From the NCBI GenBank assembly GCA_032622095.1, contig CP136064.1:274373614-274437613 (forward strand): a stretch of DNA of 64,000 nt, given 5' to 3'. Under the pieces are notes generated by a model that was given only the letters and a program-made list of their open reading frames with translations, made no database searches and had not been told where the DNA came from. The translations under genes were made by a program, and so were the position numbers. The stretch is from Siphonodentalium dalli. Lineage: Eukaryota; Mollusca; Scaphopoda; Gadilida; Siphonodentaliidae. This document shows, one piece after another, positions 39,973 through 51,380 of the stretch; the first letter of the stretch is position 1, and each line of letters opens with the position of its first letter.

Positions 39973-42355
39973 AATTCCAGTGCATTTATGGGTTCACCTC
40001 AAGGCTCAAGCTAATTGCAACACAAAGTTTCTCATTGGGAATAAGTACATTAACCTATCACAAACAACATACTAAAAATAAAAAATAATCAAGAAAGGCG
40101 AAATTGATAAATGTGTGAATTTTGTGAAATAAATTTGTCAAAATTTGGTAAAATACTAAATTTATGGCTTTTCAAGAATGTTTATAAAAAATATTATTTC
40201 ACGAGGCCTTCCATTTGTATATCCAGTTTGTAGAGTAGAACATTCTGAACACAGAACAGAAAATCTTTCCCATATACGTTCCGTATTTGTCGAGTTATTT
40301 GCCTCCAAAATTGGGAGCTTATCTAATTTCAGAGCCTCAATTTCTCAAAATTCCATTTTTCTGGAAACTGACTCCAAATTTGAATATCGGAAAAATTATT
40401 TTGTTATTTCGGGATTGTTCTATATAACATGCCCATAAAGTTCTAAATATTACGGTGGCTGGTTTAGGAAATGGGAATTTTTTTTTATATCGTGGCCACG
40501 AAATACTAATTCGTGACCACGAAATAACTAATTCGTGGCCACGAAATAACTAATTCGTCGCCACGAAATACTAATTCGTGGCCACGAAATAACTAATCGT
40601 GATATACGATCGTCAGCCCCATTGTTGTAATGGAAGCGGATATAAATGATCTGGTTGTAGTTGTCCACCATCTTGGCATGAGCCACGGCGATGTGAGATG
40701 AAGGGTGTTGTAGGGTGGCCCGTAAAACAAATTAAGTAATCACCCCTTTCACCAACCCGATCCAAAGTCGCCGCCGTCCAGGGGGGTGGGGTCACAAAGG
40801 GCACCCACGACATGCAGTATATCTTGGGGGCCACACTACAACAGCCATTATACCACATCAAACGGTTAAGGGGCCGATAAATTGTATAGGTCCCATATTT
40901 GAACCCATCTGGGACGGCCATTTTGGATCGCGGAGGGTGAAAGCGGGTGAATATTTAGTTTGTCTCAGGGGCTACATTACAACACACTTTATTCGATCTA
41001 AAATGTGGGGGGGGGGGGGTTGCAAGGGTACCATATATGGACCCCTCTGATCAGTTATCATTTTCGCTCGAGGTGGGTTGAAGGTATGAAAATGTAGCTT
41101 GCTTTGCGAGCCACCGTACAATACCCTTTATTTGATCTATATTAGTCAATTAGTTATTTCGTGGCCACGAATTAGTTATTTCGTTGCCACGAATTAGTTA
41201 TTTCGAAAACAAAAAATTCCCATGTCCTAAACCAGCCACCGTAAAATATACTTCCACTAAAATACTAAAGTTGTTATTATAAAACAATAATCTGCACAAA
41301 CTGGAATAAAACAACTTTTGTCTGCAATGACTATAATAGGATGACAAGATCATAGCATTTTGTGATTACACCTACCCCATTATCAACATTCAAATTTGTA
41401 GTCAGTTTCTTGAAAAATAATGTGAAATATGTTGATTGGCTTAATCAATGTAATCCTATTTATTTTCAAACATAAGTGTTTTAGGAGTGTTCAAATGATT
41501 TTGCACATTAAACACCAATTGTGTTAATTGTTTTTACTATTTGTGCACAACAATAGCTTTTAAAATGGACAAAAACACACAGAAACAGTCTCAACATGTC
41601 ATTTTTTGGAACATAGTCAATACTAAGGATTCATAGGGCCATAAGTTGTTTTGGCACAAATGTGTTTAGCAATTCCAACACAGTGTATTTAACCTAGGAT
41701 ACTTAAGAGGTTTTTAAAAATACAGGGCAAATGGATATCAATTTATTGAGTTGTATGACTTCAAATATGGTATTTCATCATGCCAGGTCTGTATCACAAG
41801 GCAAATTTGGCTATACAATGGAACACTCATTTTGTTTAACAACATATTTGTCTTCTCGATCATAGATGCACAAAGTAATAATTTTTTGGCACAATCTAGT
41901 GAGCAAATTAATACAACGGCAAGATATCATTTCATTTTTATCTAGTTTTTGAAATACTAGACCATCAAAATGTATATGGATTTTAGCTAATTCTTAGAAA
42001 TTGAGGCTCCGCAATTGGACAAACTCCCAATTTTGGAGGCACATATTTCGAAAAATACTCTCAACGTAATAGAAAATGTTTGCTGCTCAGAATTGTGTAC
42101 TCTACAAATGAATATATAACTTGAAGGACTTGTGAAATGGAGTTTTTATAAACATCCTTGAAAAGGCATAAACTGAGTATTTTACCAACTTTTGTCATAT
42201 TTATTTCAAAAACTTTATCAATTTCGCATTTCTTGATCCTTTTTTATTTTTTGTATGTTGTTTATAATGGGTTAATAGACTTATTCCCGCAAAGAAACAT
42301 TTTGCAATTAGTTTGAGGTTTGCCACTATTTTCTCATAACTGCACTGGATTATAA
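39973..42355. mobile_element. Large foldback: inverted arms of about 380 bp
   Basis: The left arm (about 39973-40352) and right arm (about 41990-42355) are inverted copies sharing CTAATTGCAA, AACAACATAC, GCGAAATTGATAAA, TTGGTAAAATACT, TGCCTCCAAAATTGGGAG and GAGCCTCAATTTCT. Similarity is about 75-80% by eye. The loop holds a separate TIR element (40451-41243). Confidence 0.7.
40451..41243. mobile_element. 793-bp TIR element with AAATAT target duplication
   Basis: Ends TACGGTGGCTGGTTTAGGA and TCCTAAACCAGCCACCGTA are inverted. AAATAT precedes (40445-40450) and follows (41244-41249). Subterminal tandem GTGGCCACGAAATAACTAAT units occur at both ends. The interior resembles 45115-45400. No transposase; non-autonomous. 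Confidence 0.75.
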
Positions 42356-42622
42356 TTATAGTATAATTATGATATTCAATTTGTGTTGGGTGATTTTGTG
42401 TTGACAGTGAGATAAATATGGATGATAAGGGTGGTTGAAACAATTTTGATCTAATGAAAGATTTTTATTGTAGTGAGCGCCAAAGGAATTAATGATACAA
42501 ATCAACGAATGCTGCCCATGGCAATGTTTTTTATCTAAACATTAAAATTCGATAGCTCCCATATAGAGATGATAATGTTGCAAATATTTCGAATAATCCG
42601 CTCATAAATGACGGCTGCAGTT

Positions 42623-43430
42623 TCAATGAAAACATATGTAGAAATTTAAGATAGCCAAATTGATGGCGGTCATGTTTTTTAAACAATAAATCAGTTTAAC
42701 AGGATGAAAGATGAAAGATGTAGAGCGTCCATATGTGGTGTTAACCGGTCGGAAATGTCCAACAATTAAAACTTGCTGCATATGTTGGAAGATTTCAACC
42801 CAAGCGGATGGGTGATACTTAAACTTGGAAATTTCGGTCTGGGTCAAAGGGCATGCAGTTAAGAGACCAGTCATGAGATCATACACATGAAACTGTTCAA
42901 ATAGACCCGACAGTGTCCCATGCAATATAAGTACGCGGTCCACACCACCAACCCCATCTGAGAGGTCCATGTGACCTGCCTTGGAATATACACATGACCC
43001 GAGTGTATCCCATGCAATATAAGTACGTATGTCGCCACGTCCATACGTTTGACCAGTTTGAGAGCATGTGCATGTCATTTTCAAACAGACCCGATAGTGT
43101 CCCAGATAATATGAGTGTTCGTGCACATCAACCACCTGTCGCCGCGTCCCTGTTACCAGCTTTGATAACGTACACATGAAATGTCCAAATAGACCGACAT
43201 TGTGCCATGCAATATAATCACGGACATCCCAACCCGCTATCGCCGCGTCCCTACACACGACAAGTCTTGAGAAAATGCATATATAGTGTTCACCGCGTAC
43301 CTACATGAAAACGTGCACGTTACGTGTTCAAACAGACACGACGGTGTCTCCGTGCACTATAAGTGCACACACCCAACCACAGATATCGTCACGTCCCAAC
43401 ATGGCTGAGTGTACATTAAAATTAACTTCC
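42623..43430. repeat. Degenerate tandem repeat in the intergenic spacer
   Basis: Blocks such as CATGCAATATAA, ACCCGA(C/T)AGTGTCCCA and ACATGAAA(A/T)TGT recur about every 100-130 bp. This gives a 211-codon minus-strand reading frame with internally repeated RDYIAWH..GLF-like phrases. I consider it non-coding. Confidence 0.55.
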
Positions 43431-43749
43431 ACACAAGAAATGGCGTGCATGGGTTTTCATGAGACACAATATATATATATATATATTGCGACAATATTGA
43501 AATTCTGGAAAGTTATGGGTTAATAGCGACACTTCAACGCGGCCGCGGCCGCAGTCCCGTCCATGCGTGGGCGGGTTTTCATGTGAACCCATATCAATGT
43601 TTTGGCCACTAAAATCACCCAAGACGGTACTGGCTGGTTTGCTTGATCGCAAAACATATCGTGATGTCAGCATTTCGAGTGTTAATTGACTGCCATGGCT
43701 TTGTTGGGCAATTCCCACTTGATTCTATTGGGAATGTAATCGATGGTGG

Positions 43750-46700
43750 TTCCGCTACATACATGTGTGGAGTTATTAGTGCAACATTGATGCTTCATAT
43801 TAAATGATTACTAGGAAATTTCCATGAATCAAGATATGTTCACCATTGAATTATAGGCGTCCATTTTTGTCTATATTTAGTTTCTGTGTAGACCCAGTAA
43901 AATAGGCTGTGTCTGAGTTATGAGTCCAACTCATTTGAATATAATTATGACATGCAGCCTTAACCAGTTAATGACTGGATATGCATTGATGTGTAGTTTC
44001 ATTTCTTTGAGAACAAGGAAATACTCATCGATCAGAATCCAGATATTTAAACAAATTAACTGCATGAGAACAACATTAAGCACATAATGTCATTATTCTG
44101 CCACATGCATCTCGTTGGTAATAACTGCATGAGGTTAACAAAAAGCACATAGCCTTGGAACCCAAAATAATATTAAACAATTATATAAATCGGAATGGGG
44201 TTTGAGAACGATTACGGATTATGCAAGTCTCACAACTACAGCAACATAAGTTTTATAAACCTACATTTCAAGGCATTAAATATCAGGTTTTCGAAAACAA
44301 AACAGACAGAACAGAAGATGAAGTAAATTATTTGTCTATAAATGCATAATAAAGTCGTTTATATTTCTGATGTAAACGACTATGTAGGAACTGTTACACC
44401 GTAAGTCATTATACTGCAGGTTTGTGATGGTTCAAGAATGAATGTTTACGATTTCTTCTGATTAAAAATAAACATTTTCAGGAGATTCTGACATGTGAAA
44501 CTCAATTGTTGAGCCATCTAGGTGATAATTCAATTCATTTTTCCAAGTCTCTCTCAATCTGTGATCCCGAAGAACGTGATACTAACAAAAATTACGTTGT
44601 GTCGATCATAGCAAAGTCTAAAAATGTAGTCTGTGTGGGTTCTCTCGATCGAGTCGGTTCTCTCTACTAATATTTTGAAGGATAACTGGTTCAAACTGGT
44701 CATGACAGGAACATAACAAAGACAACACAACGAAATATGCATTAAGTTGATATTTGCACAACTTTTCATCAATTTCATTGAATTCCACTGCTTTCCTGCA
44801 TATGCCTTAATGTTAGAGCGGCTTAGTGTCAACATTAATATTAACAGAATCGTTCACTTTGTGATGCAAACAGGATATTTGGCATGCATGGTCAATGTGA
44901 AGACTGAACATTTTATTCTGACAAACCAATCATAATGGTTGACAGATTCAAATTGACTGCCACATTTTAAAAATGGCCGCCGTTTTCAGCTTGACTCAAC
45001 GTATACGACGAAGGTGCATGACTATATTCCTTATTCGAAAATCTTATATTTCGTTCAATTAAATGGTGCATGATGTAAAGTAGGCCACAGGACACTCTTT
45101 GCATATACCCGCCCAGATTCAAAATGTCCGCCGTCCAGAGGAGTCCAATTAGGGGACACATGCAATTCCTTATTCCTTTGACCGATTTAGATCAAATAAA
45201 GGGTGTTGTAGGGTTGCACTATTTCCATACAACACACCTGATCCAAAATAGGAAACCCATGACATTTCTTGGCCCCTTGACTAATTTGGATCCCTCTGGA
45301 CGGTGACCATTTTGGATCGAGTGGGATGTGTGGGGCGGATGTTTAGAGTGTCTTGGTGGTATTATGCAACACCATTTGTTTAACTTAATCCTGGTTCGAT
45401 TCCTCATGTAAACACTCTCTTTACTTGAATATACACTTCCTGCAGCTTATACATTTGTATATGCATACCACGGTAGTCTATTACATCATTAACTAAGTGA
45501 TTATATGAGACTAATGCTCCAAATTGTCAATCCCTATCGGTATATTTTTCAGCTATTTTACGGAAGAATACCACATGTATATATTATATTCATATCAGTG
45601 TTTCGTCTACCGAATGGGTTTCATTGTATAGGTTCCTCCAATATCAAAGTAACTATATTTATATGACGTGATCTTCATTGATTACATATTGACCAGTACA
45701 CGTTAATTGTGATCTAAAGTTCACCTTTCTGTTGATTCAGGGAAGTTTAATTAATTCATGAGATCCATAATTTTGCGTGATTTTGTCCTGACGTTATGGT
45801 TCCAGTACACCAAATAATCAAAAGAAATCACTCCTGATCCAGGGGTAATGTAAACAAAATAATAGGAAGGTATATGTCGCTATATTGCATCTGGCATTTT
45901 CGGGGACCCTTCCCCCCAAACCTACAAAAAAAAACAATATTTGTTTTACTTCCAATTTGTTTTATACCAACCTCCAAATTCCATAATGTTGGTATAAAAC
46001 CCTGCTGATATCACTCATGTGACTGGTAAATTATCTCCTTTAGTTTAATTGACAGTTTAACCTGTTTCAGAAGCTGATATAATTGAAAAATAGTTAATAC
46101 AGGCAAATACGAATATCTTTTCCAAATACTGGTAGTCCGGGCGCAAATATGGGTACCCTTGCACCCCCTGGGACGTAACTTGACCCCATTCATTTTGTTC
46201 CTTATTATGTCCTTCAACTTTAAAGCAATGTTTACAAGAAAAAAAAATGGCCGTGTAGACTCCAGACAATATGGCGTCCATCATGGCCAACGTTTTTCAG
46301 ACTAGGCCCTAAGTTAGTTTGATGCAAATTATATCGGGAAAATCAAGAAAAATGTAAGCAAATATATATTGTCGTGAAGTTAAGATATAATGCCACTTTT
46401 ATAGCGCAAAATTGAAACTCCACGAGATGACTACCAATATGGTCGCCGGAAGTTGAAAATATGACGTTTTTTCACTAATATCTTCTAGATCAGTTTATGC
46501 TGTTTGGTACTGGTTGAGAAATGTGACTTTATTTTGTATTTTTTATATTAACCGATCATTGGAGCAATGAAATGTGCAATTATTGGGGTCCTATCCCCAT
46601 CCGATCCCTATAAAAAATCGATGTTACAGAACGCGGTATAAAATTTCACAAACAATCACAATTGGGATTCTAGTCATATTTCAACAAGAAATGAACAGAA

Positions 46701-47420
46701 CTGTGATATGTAAGTGATGCATATCATTACCTATGAATATTCCAACACATTGGAACCAATATTGTTACTTTGGCTCAAAATGGCTGCCAAAATATGGAAA
46801 CTGGTAGATATTGGTCCAGCATGTCCTGCAATCGCTTACAAGTTGTTGTTGATTAATACAATGGGTTATTCTGCCGTATATACATTGAATACTAAGATGT
46901 CTGATGCACCACGGTTAATTGTCACTATTGTCACCACTGACATTACCAGAAATATTGGATTTTTCTCTCACAAACTTCACATAAATATCGGCAAAAATTC
47001 ACTTTTCAGGTTTTGACTATTTGTTCAAGTAAAATGTAACTATCTTTATTATGAAAGGTGTTTATTGTATTGGTATATCTTAAATGTGTCACACTAAGGT
47101 GTTTATAGACCAAATTGCTCAAGATGGCTTCCAAAATGGCAACCAAATTTGGTAAAAAGTAGATTTTTACATATATCCCGAGCATTATTCTCTGCGGTTT
47201 CCGAAAAGGTAGCAAATTGTGACTCGCTTGGTTATTATACGTATAACTGACAACTACATGTTCTATTCTGGTTGTCCCAGTTCCGTATGAGGCATGACAA
47301 ATTCAATTTAAAGTTGCAGTATGGAATTTTGCCGAGAACCTGTTTTGTGGTTCTGGCCATATTATTGAAAGGAAATGGTCAAAGCTTTCAGACGAAACTG
47401 AGATAAACCATAATCTGTGG
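43750..47420. other. Intergenic spacer without a recognised gene
   Basis: Short AAAATGGC(C/T)GCC-rich blocks recur (44972, 45120, 46260, 46780, 47125, 47475), suggesting old repeat debris. 45115-45400 resembles the interior of the 40451-41243 element. No coding exon or RNA gene recognised. Confidence 0.5.
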
Positions 47421-47499
47421 CTATTCTGGCCCATTAGGATCAAAATGGATCAACTGGATACAAGGTGGATGCCAAAATGGCGGCCAGTGAGTTACTGTA

Positions 47500-48720
47500 T
47501 GATCATAGGTGAAGCGAATAGGTATACAGGGAGTTGTTGTTTGGTCATGAATGATGTCAATATGTATACAAGGAGTGACTATATGGTTATTAGTGGGTTT
47601 CCATGGTGACATGCATAGGTATGCGATGAGTGGTCATGGTCACGTGTGATGTGAATCGGTATGCATGACCGTAGAGTGACCGTATGGTGGTTGGTTGTGT
47701 GTATCCAGTACCCGGTGGATGTATGGCCATTGGTGTGGTGTATGTATATAACGAGAGTAGCTACAGGATCATTTGTGTGTTGTTTATGTATATACGGAGT
47801 GTCTGTAAGGTCATGTGTGGGATGTAATTGACATGTTTACCATGTGGCTGTATTGTGACACGTTGTTGTATGTGTATACATGTTATTTATGTATGATCAT
47901 GGCTGGGGTGAATATTTATACAGGGCGTGGCTGTATGGTCATGTGTAAGAGTGTATACCCTGGTGTTCCTGCTTGGAGATTCGTGGCTGGATGGTCGTGT
48001 GTATGTTGTATGGGTATACACAAGTGTGGCTGTGTGGCCATGGGTGAGGGGTATGCGTATAAAGCGAGTGGCTATATGGCCATGGATGAGGTGCATATGT
48101 ATACATGGAGTGACTCTGCGGTCATGGCTGGGGTGTATTATAATATAATTAGTGGCTATTTGGCTATGGTTTGACGAATATGTATACATGGAGTGACTTA
48201 TGGCCGATGGTGTGGTGAAGATGTATAGAAGAATTGACTGTATGTTCATGGATGAATGTTTTAATAGGTACACATGGGGTGACTATATGGTCACAGGTCA
48301 GGTGTAGGAGTATACCTGGTGTCATGGTGAAGGTATGTTTATGAAGCGAGTTGCTATATGCACCATTGGCGAGGTGCATATGCATACCTGGAGTAACTTT
48401 ATGGTCATTGTGTTGGTGTTTATGTATATCTTGAATGTCTATTGACCATGGTGTTGATAATAGGCATACAGGGGTGACCGTATGGCTAATGGTGATGTGA
48501 ATGGGTATACAATGATTGACTTATGGTCATGAATGTGGTGATTATGTATACAGGGAGTGACCATGTGGTCACTGGTCATGTGTAGGGGTATACCCGGTGT
48601 GCATGCATGGGTGTATGATCATTTGTGGTGTGTACGGGTATAACCAAGTACGGTTGTCTGGTCAAGGATCAGGTGTATGTGTATAACGTGGGTGACTATA
48701 TTGTCCTTTGTGTGGTGTTT

Positions 48721-48754
<34 letters not shown>

Positions 48755-48770
48755 TGTGACTGTGTGATAA
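47500..48770. repeat. Degenerate long tandem array, unit about 50-60 bp
   Basis: Recurring GTATAC(A/C)(T/A)GG(A/G)GTGACT, TATGGTCAT and GGTGTGTATGTATA blocks continue over about 1.25 kb and end in a (TA)n run at 48724-48750. The open frames on both strands derive from this. Confidence 0.7.
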
Positions 48771-48789
48771 TGGGTGGCTATCGCTTTCC

Positions 48790-49331
48790 ACGTGTAACGT
48801 TTTATCAATTATGCATAAACACCATCAAGATGGAAATCTCTCTGACATGAACTCTCTATTGATTAACACATATCCTTGAGTTATTGTTGAAAGCGATAGC
48901 AATGGGACCCTTATTAGCTCCCGGACTATGGCGGATAGGCAAGTCTACCATCTACATGCATTGGAGTTTCTAGGTCAGTGTGTGATGAGAGTGTCCCATC
49001 TCTTCCTGTGTGATCAAATTCCATACTGCTAAATGGATGACGCATCGATGTAGTGAACAAATAAAGTAACCCATAAGAAGCAGATCATTGCACATAAAAC
49101 ACTATTACAAGGCATATGCATCTAATTTTACAAAAACAACTTACACACATCCCAGCATATCCCCTGCCAACCAGTGCGATATATTTCCCTGCAAGATATT
49201 ACATGTGTTTTGGCTATTTATTTTTTGTTGCTATTGTAATATATTTAAGCTGGTAACATCTCAGGACAGTGAACTCAATCTTGACTTTCGAGTCACCGTT
49301 GTCATTTTGTAGGTATTTTCATGACATTTAA
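48790..49331. other. Spacer between the degenerate array and the family C element
   Basis: No gene, repeat or element recognised. Confidence 0.4.
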
Positions 49332-49816
49332 AGGTACGGTTGGCCTTGGCGGTGGGTATCCTGTGAAAATATTTCCACCCGTCAAAAACCGCCACAAACA
49401 GAAAGAACATCAAAATGTAGACAGACTTTGTCCGTATACAAATAAGAAATATCGCATTAACAGTATGTTATTGTCATATGTTTGACCATTGTTATGTAAA
49501 CAAAAGCATAAAAAGTTACTTTTGTTTATATTATGATGGTAAACATAAAGAGCGTTCTTTGCTGGTAAATTCCTAATAGGGAGCTAATAAAGAGCGTTTA
49601 TGCCATTTGTGTGTGTTTAGCCAGTAGCATTGTGCTGTTTTCTGTAACACAATCAGGCTCTTGCTTAGGTAAAATATAGTAGGTCATTATGATAACATGC
49701 TGTTTACGCGATGGTCATGGTATATATGGACGAAACTGTAACGTTTTAATGTTTTTGCTGTCTACGGTGTTTGGAACAAATATGAATCTTTTCGACAATG
49801 AAGGCCAACCGTGCCT
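49332..49816. mobile_element. TTAA-flanked element (family C)
   Basis: TTAA at 49328-49331 and 49817-49820 flank AGGTACGGTTGGCCTT and AAGGCCAACCGTGCCT (one mismatch). 485 bp, no ORF of note. The AGGTAC start recalls family B. Confidence 0.75.
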
Positions 49817-49820
49817 TTAA

Positions 49821-51190
49821 GTTTTGCCAAAATTTTCATGGCATTTCAAAATGGATTTTCTCAAAATATGTCAGGAATTTCTTTGTGAAATTGGGTGCAA
49901 GCCATTATTGTGACACAATATTGTAGATCCATTTAACTATTAGCAAGTTTGCGATAGCCGTCCGACGGGAAAGGGTACGGGTAAATCGGTGAACATTGTC
50001 ACGGTCACCTGGGTACTTTCAATGCAGCACATAAAGCAATAGCGATTTGGAACGGGTAGATGTGTCCCAACAAAAATCCCAATTCTTGGGATAAATATTC
50101 CCTCGCCCTGACCCTTCGATCTATTGAAAGATTCCAAACCAATGTTTACTTAATATGACTAAATATTACCCAACTAAAATAATGGATAAATTCGATCTTA
50201 TATCTGACTGAAAGTACATGTAGGACATTATTAGATCCTGAGTCTAAAACAATACATTTTACACCGACGATTTGTTGAAAAATTTAACTATAACGTAATT
50301 GTATATTTGAGCTATCATAATCTATTTTCTAAGTCTGAAAATTCCAACCGATTTGTAGTCAACACTCGATCGGTCTATGACTTGTAGAATCCAATTGTTG
50401 AAAATGTTTCAAGATGAGTGAAAGAAAAGCACCAACCCCTTCCAACTACCGCCTTATCCTTGGTGAAAGCAACTGATTATCCTGAGGCCCAACTTATCTA
50501 AATAAAAATTCCAACAATCCATAACGGTAAGTATAAGATCGGTCAATAGAGTGAATGTGAATAACAATCTATCTACATCATAATATCTGTTTTGTTGCAG
50601 TTGGCTCACCATACATTACCAGTCGATATTGTCCATTTTAACATAGCCCAGACCATTCTATAGTCTAAATATCGTTTCAGTTATTGTGGGAACCTTTCTT
50701 TTGTCTGCTCCTTGGGGCACCTGTCATTTTGCAAGTACTCTGTACTCAAAACAAAATGTAGCCAAGCAAATATTTTCAAATTCTTTGACTTTGGGTCTTT
50801 CTTTATATTTGTCAGGCGGATAATCATCTAGATATTTGTAGTGTTCTCATTGGTGTATCTAATTGGCAGCCTCATTCTGGCTGAATTCTCATTGTGCCAT
50901 TTGCACTTATTGCCTTTTTCATATTCTTTCTTTGTTTGACTCAGCAGAGTATTCACGTCATAACATGTAAACCTGTACAATTATCAGTACAAAACAGTTA
51001 CCTATGATAGACCCATTTGGAGCCCAATAGATTATCTCTAATTGATTTGTATATCGGACAGACAGGCAGACGGATAGACAGACTTTCATAAATATAGATA
51101 TAGATGCCTTGTTCAATAGTTTGGGTGGGTGACGGAATTTGAGGCACTCCATGGGCCGTCGATAGCAGATAATATGATATTGTGTGGAAA
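49821..51190. other. Region beyond the gene B 3' end, nothing recognised
   Basis: Probably downstream spacer of gene B. No gene, repeat or element recognised. Confidence 0.4.
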
Positions 51191-51196
51191 TATTTA
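51191..51196 (-). terminator. Candidate polyadenylation signal of gene B
   Basis: AATAAA on the minus strand, about 135 nt after the predicted stop codon. A plausible short 3' UTR, but AATAAA is frequent in this AT-rich DNA. Confidence 0.35.
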
Positions 51197-51330
51197 TTTA
51201 CAAATAAATTAGAAATAGCTGGGTTATTAATCCTCGTGTTCTTGGATAGGTCCGACATCCTCTTATTCTGCAATTCTGCCTCCATATGGCTTCATCCGTC
51301 GGTAAGTCTTGTTGTAAAGTTCGTTTCGGG

Positions 51331-51380
51331 TCAGCATTTGTCACAAGTAAAACGGGTCACATGCGTCGTCGTGGATTTCA
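51331..51380 (-). CDS. Mhc: Mhc-B terminal coding exon 37 (tailpiece and stop)
   Basis: Acceptor TTTCCCTGTTTGTTCCAG then 50 nt. With the G carried from exon 36 (or 36') it reads VKSTTTHVTRFTCDKC and TGA at 51331-51333. Phase fits, and the length gives a short non-helical tailpiece as in other muscle myosins. The composition is family-variable, so identification rests on splice signals and position. Confidence 0.6.

Noticed and set aside
42623-43258. 211-codon ORF in the intergenic spacer
   Set aside because: It has internally repeated phrases produced by a degenerate tandem repeat, no recognisable domain and no supporting splice context.
50998-51285. Alternative last myosin exon starting MEAELQNKRMSDLSK
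   Set aside because: No acceptor in the right phase and an in-frame stop just upstream. The exon at 51331-51380 fits splice phase better.
39301-51330. A further gene between the two myosins
   Set aside because: Checked for conserved exons on both strands by reading the ORFs; all are short, repeat-derived or without recognisable domains. RNA genes such as tRNAs were not seen either.
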